Shown here: in pieces, positions 36,397-45,953 of the stretch | How the letters are laid out: each line of letters begins with the position of its first letter | Numbering within the stretch: position 1 is the first letter of the stretch | Assembly: GCA_024225035.1 (NCBI GenBank) | Contig: JAAEMX010000080.1 | Coordinates: 1 to 46,467 of the forward strand | Reading direction: 5' to 3' | DNA: 46,467 bases | Origin: Lentisphaerota bacterium | GTDB lineage: Bacteria > Verrucomicrobiota > Lentisphaeria > Victivallales > Victivallaceae | Notes under the pieces: generated by a model | Databases searched by the model: none | What the model saw: only the letters and a program-made list of their open reading frames with translations | What the model was told of the DNA's origin: nothing | Made by a program: the position numbers and the translations under genes

Positions 36397-37274
36397 ATGA
36401 GAGTTTTGTTTTGTATCCTTTCTTTATTCGCAGCTTTAAACCTTTTTGGCAAAGAAATCAAAGAAATAAATGTAGCTTACCCTATAAGCCCAGTTCTACA
36501 ACTGATAGTCATGAAAAAAAAGGGCTTACTGGAAAAAGAGTTTGCAAAAGATGGGATAAAAATAAAACTTCATGCTATCAACAACGGTCTAAAACAGGCT
36601 CAGGCAGTAGCCGCAGGCAAAGTTGATATATGTGCATCTATAAATACTACCAGCATAATTATAGCGGCAGGCCAAAATATAAAACTAAACATAATACGAG
36701 CAGTTTGCAACCCTACTGGTACCTTGGCTTTGATGACGACTAATCCAAATATTAAATCAGTAAAGGGGTTAAAAGGGAAACTATTGCCTGTCCTAGCAAA
36801 TGTACCTTGGATCAACTGTTGCTTGAAGCATTGTTTAAAAATAATATGACAATGAAAGATGTTAATTATATACCAATGCCAATAACAGAAGCATATAATG
36901 CCATGTTTGCCGGCAAGGTCGATGCGACGGTATTGAGTACGCTTAAAATGTTAGAAGCTAAAAAAAGAGGAGCAAGAGTCTTGACAACCGCAAAAGGGCT
37001 AATGCTACCTAAGTTAGTTGTTGCGGTTAATGAATCTTTTGCAAAAAACCACCCAGACTGGATCGCAAGATATATCAAAGTCCAGGATGAGGCCATGGAA
37101 TTTATTAAAAGCCATAAACACAAAGCGTTGCAATTAGCGGCCGAAGACCATGAGATTTCTTATCAGGACGCTGAATGGTTATATAACAACACCAATTTCA
37201 TAAATACCTTAAGCACTGATGAAATAAACAGTGTAAAAAATGATATTGATTTTTTGTTGTCTCTAAAAAAGTAA
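36397..37274 (+). pseudogene. NMT1/THI5-like ABC substrate-binding protein, frameshifted copy
   Basis: Two overlapping ORFs (to 36849, and 36807-37274) form one periplasmic binding protein of the SsuA/TauA/ThiY type. It has a signal peptide, INVAYPISPVLQLIVMKKKG, AQAVAAGKVDICASINTTS, and in the second frame LTTAKGLMLPKLVVAVNE and HPDWIARYIKVQDEAMEF. By comparison with the intact paralogue at 39010, the break is a single missing A near 36778-36781 (GGGAAACTATT for GGGAAAACTATT); restoring it gives KGKTIACPSKCTLDQ. The 3' end is shorter than in the paralogue, and readable sequence in another frame continues to ~37355, hinting at a second frameshift. Ligand unknown. Confidence 0.88.
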
Positions 37275-37630
37275 ATGCCCTTTCACAAGATGCTGCAATA
37301 GACAAAGACATTGACTTAAGATGTAATTATGCCGCTCAGGGAAAAATCATTCCCCCCTAAACAACATGTCATGGTTTTAAAACTGGTGGCTATTATAGGC
37401 ATTAGAATTTTCTATTGGTTCATTCTTCATGCCACAGTTTGATTATATACAGTTATTTGTGATGCTGATGTGTACCATGTGAGTGGAAGTAGGCTTCAAA
37501 GATCAGTCATATTTCAGCCGTCTATTCAAAAAATACACAGGCCAAAGTCCAGCCAACTTCCAAAACAGCAATATTTGATTGTAAAAACGCCTGTTGATAT
37601 GAATATAATCAATTCATTTCCATGCAGCTC
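37275..37630. other. Spacer, possible extension of the broken binding-protein gene
   Basis: The first ~80 bases may be the shifted tail of the preceding pseudogene (VNALSQDAAIDKDIDL). Beyond that I see no gene or clear terminator before the convergent hydE stop. Confidence 0.35.
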
Positions 37631-38722
37631 TTACTCTTTTCCACAACGCTTAAAATAATGCAAAGAATCTCCCCAATCATTATAAATGATGGTTTCCCCT
37701 GCCTGCGCAATTGATTTTTCCAATGCTAATCGACTCTGCTCAGAGTTCTCATCCAACCCAGGTTTACCAGAATAAAGTTGATATCCTTTGCGATACTCAG
37801 TCGCAGTTACATTCGGCATTATTACATTTCCACCAGCCAAAAGACCAAGTTCACGACCTAATGGATCAAGTGCCTGTAATGCAGTTGTTGAAGCAATATT
37901 TACATCATTGAGCAAAAGACGAGCTGCTGCAATCATTTTCAAACCTAAATTAAGCTGTTCCTTGCGTTTCTGTTCAAAGCCGGGAAATTCTTTTGCCATT
38001 GGAGTATCCGGATGAACAAGATAAGGTCCCATTCCAATCATATCAATGTCAAATTCTTTGAAAAACATTAGATCATTAGCCAAGTCTTCAATGGTTTGTC
38101 CTGGAACCCCAATCAACACGCCGGTACCCGTTTGATAACCAACATTCTGCAGGCTGTGTAAACACTCCATCCGGCGTTCATGTTTGTGGTCACTAGGATG
38201 CATCTTCTTGTATAATTCTGGGTTTGAAGCCTCAATACGAAGTAAATAACGATGCGCACCAGCGTCAAACCACCTCTGGTATACTTCCTCATCTTGCTCG
38301 CCTAATGACAAAGTTATACCAAGACGCCCGTTTGTACGTTCTTTGACCTCATGCAAAACCGATTCAATCATTATAATAAATTTTTCATCAGTACGCTCGC
38401 CGCCCTGCATTACAGCTGACCCGTAATCAAAGCTATAAGCTGTAAGCAGACCATCGACAATTTGCTGCTTGCTAAGCTCAAAGCGTTCAACATTGCGATT
38501 GCTGTTACGAATGCCGCAATAAAGGCAGTCTTTAACGCATTTATTACTAATCTCAACGATGCCGCGAAGACTCACACGTTTACCAATATATTTTAACTTG
38601 ACCTGATAAGCAGCCTTAAATAACTTTTCTAAATCATTTTGTTCAGTAATATTCAAAATGTCTATAAGGTCTTGTTTTTCCAATTTCGATCCCAAATTGA
38701 TTTTTTCAAATAATCCAGACAT
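37631..38722 (-). CDS. hydE: [FeFe]-hydrogenase maturase HydE (radical SAM)
   Basis: This 363-residue enzyme has the radical-SAM motif CVKDCLYC (C62, C66, C69) in the HydE/BioB/ThiH context. RGIVEISNKCVKDCLYCGIR, SAVMQGGER, ITLSLGEQDEEVYQRW, YLLRIEASNPELYKKMHP and TGVLIGVPGQT are characteristic of HydE. With HydF and HydG it builds the 2Fe subcluster of [FeFe]-hydrogenase. HydE-like proteins without hydrogenase also exist, so the role is probable rather than certain. hydF, hydG and hydA are absent from the window. The GTG at 38728 is an alternative start; neither site has a clear ribosome site. Confidence 0.9.
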   Translation of the reverse strand: MSGLFEKINLGSKLEKQDLIDILNITEQNDLEKLFKAAYQVKLKYIGKRVSLRGIVEISNKCVKDCLYCGIRNSNRNVERFELSKQQIVDGLLTAYSFDYGSAVMQGGERTDEKFIIMIESVLHEVKERTNGRLGITLSLGEQDEEVYQRWFDAGAHRYLLRIEASNPELYKKMHPSDHKHERRMECLHSLQNVGYQTGTGVLIGVPGQTIEDLANDLMFFKEFDIDMIGMGPYLVHPDTPMAKEFPGFEQKRKEQLNLGLKMIAAARLLLNDVNIASTTALQALDPLGRELGLLAGGNVIMPNVTATEYRKGYQLYSGKPGLDENSEQSRLALEKSIAQAGETIIYNDWGDSLHYFKRCGKE

Positions 38723-39009
38723 AAACACTATAGATTCTTTTTATTAACGTTTCTAAACTCCCAAAAGAACAGTAATAGATCAATTAAGAACAACAGATAA
38801 CTATATAGCCATTTAGGTGTAACTTCTAGAGAACTTACTAATTTTTAATACCAATTAAAATCTCATACTGATTTAGTATTGAAGATAAAACATAGTTATT
38901 ACCTTGGTTTTCACAATAATATTTAAAACTATATCGTTGAAAATGGCATATAAAAGGCTATATTTTATTCGTACTTTAGGAAATAAAAGTTTTACAGCAA
39001 AAGGCTTAA

Positions 39010-40059
39010 ATGAAATTCTTATATATTTTTCTGTCTTTATTCGTAACTTTAAACATTGTTGCTAAGGAAATAAATGTAACTTACGTAAAAAATCCTTTTA
39101 ATCTTCAATTGATAATTATGAAGAAAAAAAGTTTACTGGAAAAAGAATTTTCAAAAGACGGAATAAAAATAAAATTTCATGTCATTGACTCTGGCGCAAA
39201 ACAAGCTCAAGCGGTTGCAGCAGGGCGTGTTGACATATGCGGAGTTATTAATACTACAAGCATTATTATAGCAGCGACCCAGAATATTAACATACACATG
39301 GTTAGGGCTATTTCTAAACCTGTAGACGTTTTTTCTGTAATGACTGCGAATAAAGAAATCAATTCCATTAAAGATCTGAAAGGTAAAACTGTTGCAGGAC
39401 CTCCTGGAACTTTGTTACATCAAATCCTGCTCAAAGCATTATCAAAGAATGGAATGAATTCCAAAGACATAACATTAATACCAATGTCAATACCTCAAGC
39501 ATCTGCAGCCATGCTTGCAGGAAAAGTCGACGTGGCATTATTAGCTGCAGGTCAGATGCTGAAAGCTGAAAAAGAAGGAGCAAGAATCTTAACAACAGCA
39601 AAAGGTCTGGTGCTTCCCAAATTAGTTGTAGGTGTTAGAGAGGCTTTTCTTAAGGAACACCCGGACTGGGTCAGCAGATATATAAAAGTTCAAAATGAAG
39701 CTATGGAATTCATAAAAAATAATAAATCTGAAGCTTTGCAGCTAGGAGCTGAAGAACATGGTATTTCATACAAGGAAGCTGAACAATTATATAAAAGGTC
39801 TCACTTAACTAACACACTAACCTGCACTGATATAAGTAGCTTTCAAGAAGATGTCAATTTCTTGCTAAAACACAATCTGATTATAAAAAAAATAGAAATA
39901 ATTCCAACCAATGCCGAAGTAAAACTATATATTGTAAACCTAATAAAAGCGAAATTAGCAATGCACGAATTCGGTTTCAGGTCCATACTCCAAAATAATA
40001 AAGTTCTGAATGAGTTTTCATTCAACAATACCTCAAGGAGTCCTTTTTCAATAAATTAA
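39010..40059 (+). CDS. NMT1/THI5-like ABC substrate-binding protein, intact copy
   Basis: This 349-residue protein has a signal peptide (MKFLYIFLSLFVTLNIVA). A two-lobe binding domain follows (~19-290): LQLIIMKKKSLLEKEFSKDG, AQAVAAGRVDICGVINTTS, DLKGKTVAGPPGTLLHQ, LAGKVDVALLAAGQ, and HPDWVSRYIKVQNEAMEF. The last ~60 residues are less typical. The family binds small organic ligands such as sulfonates, nitrate or thiamine precursors for ABC import. No permease or ATPase genes are in the window, so it is orphaned or works with a distant system. The frameshifted paralogue lies 1.7 kb upstream beyond hydE, showing a duplication. Confidence 0.88.
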   Translation: MKFLYIFLSLFVTLNIVAKEINVTYVKNPFNLQLIIMKKKSLLEKEFSKDGIKIKFHVIDSGAKQAQAVAAGRVDICGVINTTSIIIAATQNINIHMVRAISKPVDVFSVMTANKEINSIKDLKGKTVAGPPGTLLHQILLKALSKNGMNSKDITLIPMSIPQASAAMLAGKVDVALLAAGQMLKAEKEGARILTTAKGLVLPKLVVGVREAFLKEHPDWVSRYIKVQNEAMEFIKNNKSEALQLGAEEHGISYKEAEQLYKRSHLTNTLTCTDISSFQEDVNFLLKHNLIIKKIEIIPTNAEVKLYIVNLIKAKLAMHEFGFRSILQNNKVLNEFSFNNTSRSPFSIN

Positions 40060-40292
40060 TTTTTTACATCATGTGGTGCAAGATTTTGATCCTCCTCGGA
40101 AGCAAACTATATATTAAATCATTACAAAAAGACAATTATTTTTTTAGACTTCTCATCATTATTTTGTTTCATGGATAATATAAAACGGTATTCTTATGGA
40201 AAATTTCATAGGTTGCTTTACTTCAATATAGCTCAAGTTGATTATTTATACAATTCAATTTTTTTCCCAATGTTTTTTCATACCATAGCTCT

Positions 40293-41218
40293 GTGTACTT
40301 GTTTCTTGATGAGGAAATATTTTACGATATCTCTATGCAGCGAACCTGCAGGGAATTGCATAGAGCTCAGTTCATGGGCGTAAAGGATTTCACTATTCAT
40401 CCTCCAATGGTACTTGATCCGGAAGTGACTAATGATGAAAGATGTAAGCTCTTTTGTAAATTCTTAAATAAACTAAGCAAATTCATTGAAGAAAACAGCA
40501 TCAAAATCAATATTTCTCTGGAAAATGTATTTGATGATGAAGCAATGCTGAAAGAGCTGGGAGAGTTGTTGAAAATTATTAAAAATGCAGGATGCAATAA
40601 TACTGCACTTTGTCTGGATACAGGACACCTAAATGTAATCGGACAAAAGCCGGATATGATTATTGAAGGATTACCGGCAAATTCAGTAAGCGCAGTCCAC
40701 CTGCACGATAATTACGGTATAACGGACAACCACAACTTACCCGGTGATGGCAATATTAACTGGAGTGGAGTCTTTACCGCTCTGAAATCCATTAACTTCG
40801 ACAATCCTTTAATATTTGAGGTGTTGTCCGAAAAGTCAAAATCTATACGTACAGATATAGATAACGCGTGGAATAGTGTAAAAAATGCTATGCAGAATCC
40901 TCCTGGACCTTCCAGTAAATCTATTATTAAACCTAATAACAGCTTAACAACCTATCTAGATGATTTAAGAGTAAAATACGACTATGCGGAGTTAATGTTC
41001 TCAAAGGGGAAATACGAGGATGCTGTAAAATTTACAATAAAATCATTAACGCAGAGAGATTCTTAAACAAATCCCATTGGGCTCTTTTCAAAAAGGCCTA
41101 TATCATACAGAAAACAGGAAAGCTTGATAACGTCAAAAAACTTTGGAAGGATTTTTCAGAAAAGAACAAATTATTTATTTTTCAGGGTATGGCCGAAGAA
41201 GTCCTAAAAAGAATATAG
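40293..41218 (+). pseudogene. Sugar-phosphate isomerase/epimerase (AP endonuclease 2 fold), broken
   Basis: The readable part starts inside the barrel: FMGVKDFTIHPPMV, INISLENVFDD (metal Glu), CLDTGHLNVIG (metal Asp and His), VSAVHLHDNYG (His) and NLPGDGNINWSGVF. These are the xylose-isomerase-like TIM barrel motifs. The first ~60 residues with the N-terminal strands are missing, although the 40171 reading frame shows no match to them. At ~41035-41040 the frame shifts, and a C-terminal helical part continues to a stop at 41218 (KSHWALFKKAYIIQKTGKLDNV). It is therefore 5'-truncated and frameshifted. The next gene is a sugar-type dehydrogenase, suggesting a lost cyclitol or sugar pathway. Confidence 0.75.
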
Positions 41219-41253
41219 AAATTAACTATTTATGAATAATCAAGGTTAAAACA

Positions 41254-42489
41254 ATGAATAACGATACTGTTAATGTTACCATCATTGGATTTGGAGAAAT
41301 GGGTAAGCGCCGTGCTCTGGAATATCAGACCGCAACTTTTGGAAAAATGATTTTCAGCGCTGTTGTTGAGCCAAATGACAGACGTTATAAAGAAGGCTGC
41401 GAATGGGTCGGCTACACACCAAACAGATATACAAACATTTCAGAAATGCTTGCAAAAGAAAACCTTGACGCCTTGATAATTGCCAGCCAGAATTGTTTCC
41501 ATTTGGACAACATTAAAGAATGCTTGAATACCAACCTTCCAATAATGCTGGAAAAACCTCTGGAAAGCTCTTTTGATAAAATATGTGATCTGGTCAGAGT
41601 TACACAATCGTATTCTCAACCAATAATGGTAGATCATGTAATGAGATACGCTCCAATCATAAATAAAGCTAAAGCTCTGATTGATGCCGGGAAAATTGGA
41701 AAAGTTTGTTCTTTTAACTTCACCCAGTATCACGGCGGACATTCGATGTTTACAACCTACAGAAGAACTATAGAAGACAGTGGCGGACAGTTAATTGAAA
41801 AAGCTACTCATGATCTGGATATTGCCTTTTTCTTATGCGGCGCCGCTCCCAAACAGGTAAAAGGAGTTTGCCGCTTATAAAAATATGGTGGTTCAAAGCC
41901 TTCTGATCTAACATGCAGTAATTGTAAAAATTTATCCTGCCAGAACCGTGTGCCTAAGAAAAAAAATACGGACTCTGCAGTAAAAGATGTTGATTGCAGT
42001 AACGACCTTTGTTGCTTTGCCGAAAATGTTAACTCTTTTGACAATGAAATGTGCATGATAGAATGCACAAACGATGTTTTTGGAGTTTATTCCCATTGTT
42101 TTTTTGTAAGTAATCACTTTTCCAGACGATATGAAATAATTGGGGATAAGGGATTAATGTATATTGAATTGTCTATGCGTGAGAAAAAGATGGACTATGA
42201 TGGAAGAATAACTCTGGCAAGGAACAACCCATTCTTAAACTCGCGGGAAGAGTATACATTTAAATACGACGGCAAAATCCATTATAACGGCGGACCTTTT
42301 GCAGGCAGACATTTTTATGATATAATAAAGGGGCAAGCCACTCCTTTTACAACTGTCAAAGATGCTTTCGCAGCCGAAATGGTTGGGCTTGGCGCGATGA
42401 AATCTTCTGCAGAGAATAAAACTGTAGATATTGTAGGTGATATGGTTCCTAAAGATTTGAAAAAATATTTTTTAAAAGCCTATTTATAG
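41254..42489 (+). pseudogene. Gfo/Idh/MocA-family oxidoreductase with one in-frame stop
   Basis: A single frame of 412 codons is interrupted only by TAA at 41878-41880. The N-terminal Rossmann domain has VTIIGFGEMGKRRALEY, NISEMLAKENLDALIIAS and ILEKPLESS-type MLEKPLESSFDKI. The catalytic segment GGQLIEKATHDLDI lies before the stop. Right after it comes YGGSKPSDLTCSNCKNLSC, the Cys-rich insert known from this family, and then the substrate domain (YEIIGDKGLMYIE, GPFAGRHFYDIIKG). The reading through the stop is conserved, so the lesion is recent or an error. It would use NAD(P) to oxidise or reduce a sugar or inositol. It follows the broken isomerase by 35 bases. Confidence 0.82.
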
Positions 42490-42623
42490 GTTTCCAAAGA
42501 TAAAATTCATAGTATCTTGCAATGATTACGGTCATAAGTGGCTGGATGATTAAAATTGAAAATCTAACTTGCAACTTTGACCATAATACCCTTTTTTACA
42601 AAAGGGCATTATGCTGTATTTTT

Positions 42624-43796
42624 CTAAAAGAACTTCACCGGGATCTTGTTGTTAAGTTCCAATAAATCAGTTGAAGCTTTACGGTGGTTTCTAAACTTGG
42701 TTTGGCTTGTCAAGTTACCATCCATTGAAAAATCCGCCATTCCCATGGAATCATCAAGCTCACTCCCGTGGGCTCCATTTAATCCACTTTTTGCAAATTT
42801 AAGAGAGAATTCGTCATCAACCATATGAGGATGGTGCTGCCAGCAATGAACACGAGGACTCCAGGCTTCAGATATTGCAATGTTTTTTTCCCAGTAGTCA
42901 TAGCGTTTGCGTAGTATTTTTTTCAATACTACAGGATCATATTGGTACATATGGTGTGGTTTTACAAACAAATCTTCTCTCACTTTAATCCATGGCAGTT
43001 CTTTGCCTTGCATCATCCTACGGCATTGAAAATTCATACCGTGGTGTTTGTTTGTAGGAATATAAGCGACCAAGCCGTGTTCATAATCGTATAAACGCCC
43101 AAGGCCATCTTTATACTTTTGCTTACATTCTGGTGTTCTGAACCTAACCATTAAATCTCCGCTTAGAGCGCTTGGTAACTTTATGTCGTTCTTCGCCTCT
43201 TTTACAGTTATAATCCGTCTCACAGGTATGCCTTCCCGTAAACACAGTAGGTGATGGCCAAAGCAGGTCCCGAAGATGGGTTTTTCAGACTTACCAAATT
43301 CCTCAATAATATAAGGGAATAATATAATCTCCAGCCTTTCCATCAGGTCATAGCTAGAGTGAAATTTAAAATTTTTCCTCGGTGGATATTTGAGTTCTTT
43401 ACCCGGTTTATTTCTTAATGCTGAGTTTGGAAATAAATCCATAGGTAAATTCTTAGCAGTTGGCTCTATTATCAAGATGTCATTATAAGCACAAATATAA
43501 CTTATATTGCGCCACGTATCTGATTGTAAATTGCTGCGCCCATACTCATATGTACGAGTTTCATACACACTGCGGTTATCGTGACGTTGTACTAAGGTTT
43601 TCATCCAATTTTTAAATAGAGTATTTGCCTTTGCCTCTGAGTTAAACATTTCCACTTTTCCCGTGCAACTAATTGATGGTTTTCTGCTGTATTCTTCCCA
43701 TTTAATTACGGTTAACATCGTGTCTTCGCCAAAAACCTTCAGCCAGTTATCCGGATGACCGTATTTATCATATTGCAAAACTAGTACTTTTCTCAT
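42624..43796 (-). CDS. Glutamine-amidotransferase-like protein, unassigned
   Basis: This intact 390-residue protein has a class I glutamine-amidotransferase nucleophile elbow, PIFGTCFGHHLLCL, at ~residues 175-188. Much later it has WQHHPHMVDDEFSLKFAKSG near 317-336, where class I enzymes carry the catalytic His of HPE; the Glu is replaced by His. Before the elbow lies a long N-terminal part with YICAYNDILIIEPT and EIILFPYIIEEFGKS. Total size is about twice a usual amidotransferase domain, with large inserts rich in Lys, Arg, His and Tyr. It may be a distant peptidase- or amidase-like member. The gene stands alone on the minus strand; the ribosome site is unclear (AACAGTAATT). Confidence 0.7.
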   Translation of the reverse strand: MRKVLVLQYDKYGHPDNWLKVFGEDTMLTVIKWEEYSRKPSISCTGKVEMFNSEAKANTLFKNWMKTLVQRHDNRSVYETRTYEYGRSNLQSDTWRNISYICAYNDILIIEPTAKNLPMDLFPNSALRNKPGKELKYPPRKNFKFHSSYDLMERLEIILFPYIIEEFGKSEKPIFGTCFGHHLLCLREGIPVRRIITVKEAKNDIKLPSALSGDLMVRFRTPECKQKYKDGLGRLYDYEHGLVAYIPTNKHHGMNFQCRRMMQGKELPWIKVREDLFVKPHHMYQYDPVVLKKILRKRYDYWEKNIAISEAWSPRVHCWQHHPHMVDDEFSLKFAKSGLNGAHGSELDDSMGMADFSMDGNLTSQTKFRNHRKASTDLLELNNKIPVKFF

Positions 43797-44214
43797 AATT
43801 ACTGTTCTCTTCTAATCTATTGCTTAAGTTAAATAGCTACTATTATCATTTTTATAGCATATATTAAAAAATGACTAACAAAAAAGCATATTTGTTCGCT
43901 ATGATATACAAAAAACTTAATATATTTATAAATTAAGAAGTGTTTAAATGAGACAATCTGCAAGTAAGGTATTTAAATAAAATAACGTAATTTACTGTGT
44001 GTCAGAATCTTTACTTAACATAACTTTGTTGCTTTAAAGCCCTGCCCTAATGAGCAATTCTCTAATCGATAATTTTCCGCAGATCATTCCTTTATGCTTA
44101 GTTTAGCTCCGAAGCCTATCCTTCTTGCCTTCATTAAAGTAAAATTGCAGATTAATAATAGAGGGTGGGTATCAAATGATAAACAGGGTAATTTAGACCA
44201 TTCTTTGTTTAGAT
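43797..44214. other. AT-rich spacer without a supported gene
   Basis: No convincing gene is seen on either strand. The region contains the upstream promoter area of the amidotransferase-like gene. Confidence 0.4.
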
Positions 44215-44256
44215 ATAAAAAATTGAAAGCCGTAACCAAAGTAACGGTTACGGCTT
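44215..44256 (-). terminator. Hairpin terminator of the pseudopilin remnant
   Basis: AAGCCGTAACC (44227-44237) pairs with GGTTACGGCTT (44246-44256) around 8 bases. On the minus strand the stem is followed by TCAATTTTTTATA, fitting a terminator for the gene ending at 44328. Confidence 0.7.
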
Positions 44257-44327
44257 CAGGTTACTTGCCAGCACTGACCCCAAATCATACTATTGCGGTC
44301 AGAATGCTAAAACCTATTGAAGTGCTC

Positions 44328-44643
44328 TACTTAGTTTCCTTAGCAGAAGTCAGCATTGCTTGAACATATTCAGGTTCCAGAGTAACTTTGCGTTTAAAAA
44401 TAAACGAAAGAATATTCTCTCGTAATTGCATGCCGCTTCTTTGATAATACTGACTATTCATTAAAAAATCATCATTATCCTGAGTATACATTTGGGTAGC
44501 TGTTCCAAATTGCTTAAGATTACTTGTACAGGCAATGCTCTTGCTTTGCTTAATGAAGTCAGCAACATAGAAGATAATATTGCTATAATAGCGATCACTA
44601 TAAGAAACTCAATAAGTGTAAACTTTTTCTGATTCAAACTCAT
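44328..44643 (-). pseudogene. Pseudopilin-like (prepilin N-terminus) protein, frameshifted
   Basis: From ATG 44643 the sequence reads MSLNQKKFTLIEFLIVIAI then IAILSSMLLTSLSKAR, a prepilin N-terminus of the Lentisphaerota type with Lys before the Phe. After SKAR the frame is lost. The expected continuation (SIACTSNLKQFGTATQMYTQ, then DNDDFLMNSQYYQRSGM) sits in another frame and runs to a TAG at 44330-44328. A short deletion near 44540-44550 explains this, since these proteins normally read SKAREKAQSIAC. Without the frameshift the product would be only ~105 residues, so an earlier 3' loss is possible too. Confidence 0.8.
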
Positions 44644-44839
44644 GTTAGGGGGCGCCTTTTTATACTTATCGTTCAAAATTTAATCACATACAAACAATCA
44701 TATCATTAAGCAATTCAAAATAAGCAACTTATACCCTTTTCATGATTATTTACCTGTCAAATCTACATCAAGAGTTTTACAAAGGCCTTAATGACAATCA
44801 AAACTTTAATTAACTCTTGTCGGCCAATATCTTTTCATT

Positions 44840-45422
44840 CTAAAAATCCTTGAGCGGTTCCGTTCCAAAGAAATTCATTAACATCAACATCGCTATACTT
44901 TCAGCAGCCATATCAGGATCAATTGCTGAAGGTGTTATATTAACTGAAAAATCATCATTTACGATACTGGACATATCAGTATAACTTTTTACAATGTCAG
45001 TAGTTAATTCTGGAATATCATTTGTCCAGGATGGCATAAAAATGGCTTTATGATTGAAAAAAAAGGCCAACCCCGCAATTTTCAGCAAATGCATTTCGCA
45101 GGTAATTACAGCAAATAGGATCAAATTTTTTCGTAGCTTCAATGATTGGACTCAATGAAATATTTTTAACTTTATCACCTAAGATATCGCGCAATATACT
45201 ATGATTAGGCCCTTTTAGAACATCTTCAATTTTATGGCATATATGCAGCAGCCGTCGTACAGTTTTCCAGGTACCAGTTCTGCCGTCAATATTAACTTTA
45301 TCGTTTCGAGTCGCTTTCAGGAAACCGGTCGAGCCCGCAGGGTGCTGACTCCCCAAGTACAGCTGACCATTTAAGAACATCCCTATTCCGTTTTCAGTAA
45401 ACGTCAAAAATGAATCCAACAT
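44840..45422 (-). pseudogene. Unknown protein split by a T-run frameshift
   Basis: Two minus-strand ORFs (45422-45048 and 45142-44840) make one ~193-residue reading if one T is removed from the run of eight at 45057-45064: ...CGVGLFF joins NHKAIFMPSWTNDIPEL. No family is recognised. Notable pieces are FLNGQLYLGSQHPAGSTGF and the final DPDMAAESIAMLMLMNFFG. The start ATG at 45422 immediately faces the xylan-esterase remnant. It could be a decayed gene, a slippage or phase-variable gene, or a sequencing error in the homopolymer. Confidence 0.5.
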
Positions 45423-45423
45423 T

Positions 45424-45953
45424 ATCTTTCAGAAAGGGAAATTGAATAAGGACGAGTTTTATCTACCGACAATGTACCTGCGTCATAAACGCGCGCTTGA
45501 TATGCTTTGTTCGCAACCCGAATGGAACAGTAAAACTTTAATTGTTCGAGGTGGCAGCCAAGGCGGCTGGCTGGCTCTTGCCTGCGTTGGCTTGGATGAT
45601 AGAGTTACGAATATTTTCGCAGGTGTTCCAGCTATGTGCGACAATACGCAGAATTATTCATTTAAGTATTGGTTTTACGATTCGAAAACTGATCAGGGAA
45701 AAATTGATCAGATTTAAAAAGTGCTTCGTTATGGGGAGGTTGCTAACTTTGCATCATCAATAAAAGCCGAAGCATATTTTGATGTGCCTACCTTGATCAG
45801 GCATGTCATCCGGCTTCAGTATACGCAATGTATAACAACTATGCCGGCAAGAAAGAGATTTACGAGGAACCGCTTGCCGGGCACGCCAACATCCCTCAAG
45901 CAATTATCTATATTAAGTATTCAGAAATAATGTTAAGATTAGGAGCAGAGTAG
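45424..45953 (+). pseudogene. Acetyl xylan esterase (AXE1/CE7-like), C-terminal half, broken
   Basis: The frame reads YLRHKRALDML, then VRGGSQGGWLALACVGLDDRV with the nucleophile Ser of the GxSxGG elbow, then a TAA at 45715-45717, and on through VANFASSIKAEAYFDV. Near 45795 the frame shifts and continues DQACHPASVYAMYNNYAGKK and PLAGHANIPQA (likely the catalytic His of the GH..P motif), ending at TAG 45951-45953. The N-terminal ~150 residues of the alpha/beta-hydrolase are missing. It belonged to hemicellulose or sugar-ester breakdown, matching the polymer-degrading theme. One stop, one frameshift and a 5' truncation make it non-functional. Confidence 0.82.

Noticed and set aside
44094..44363. 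Plus-strand ORF of 89 codons
   Set aside because: It overlaps the terminator hairpin and the true minus-strand pseudopilin end, and has no ribosome site or family likeness.
609..45717. A changed genetic code reading TAG/TAA as Gln
   Set aside because: Many intact core genes (hemW, mreB, murC, adhE copy 2) end at TAG or TAA exactly at the family's normal length.
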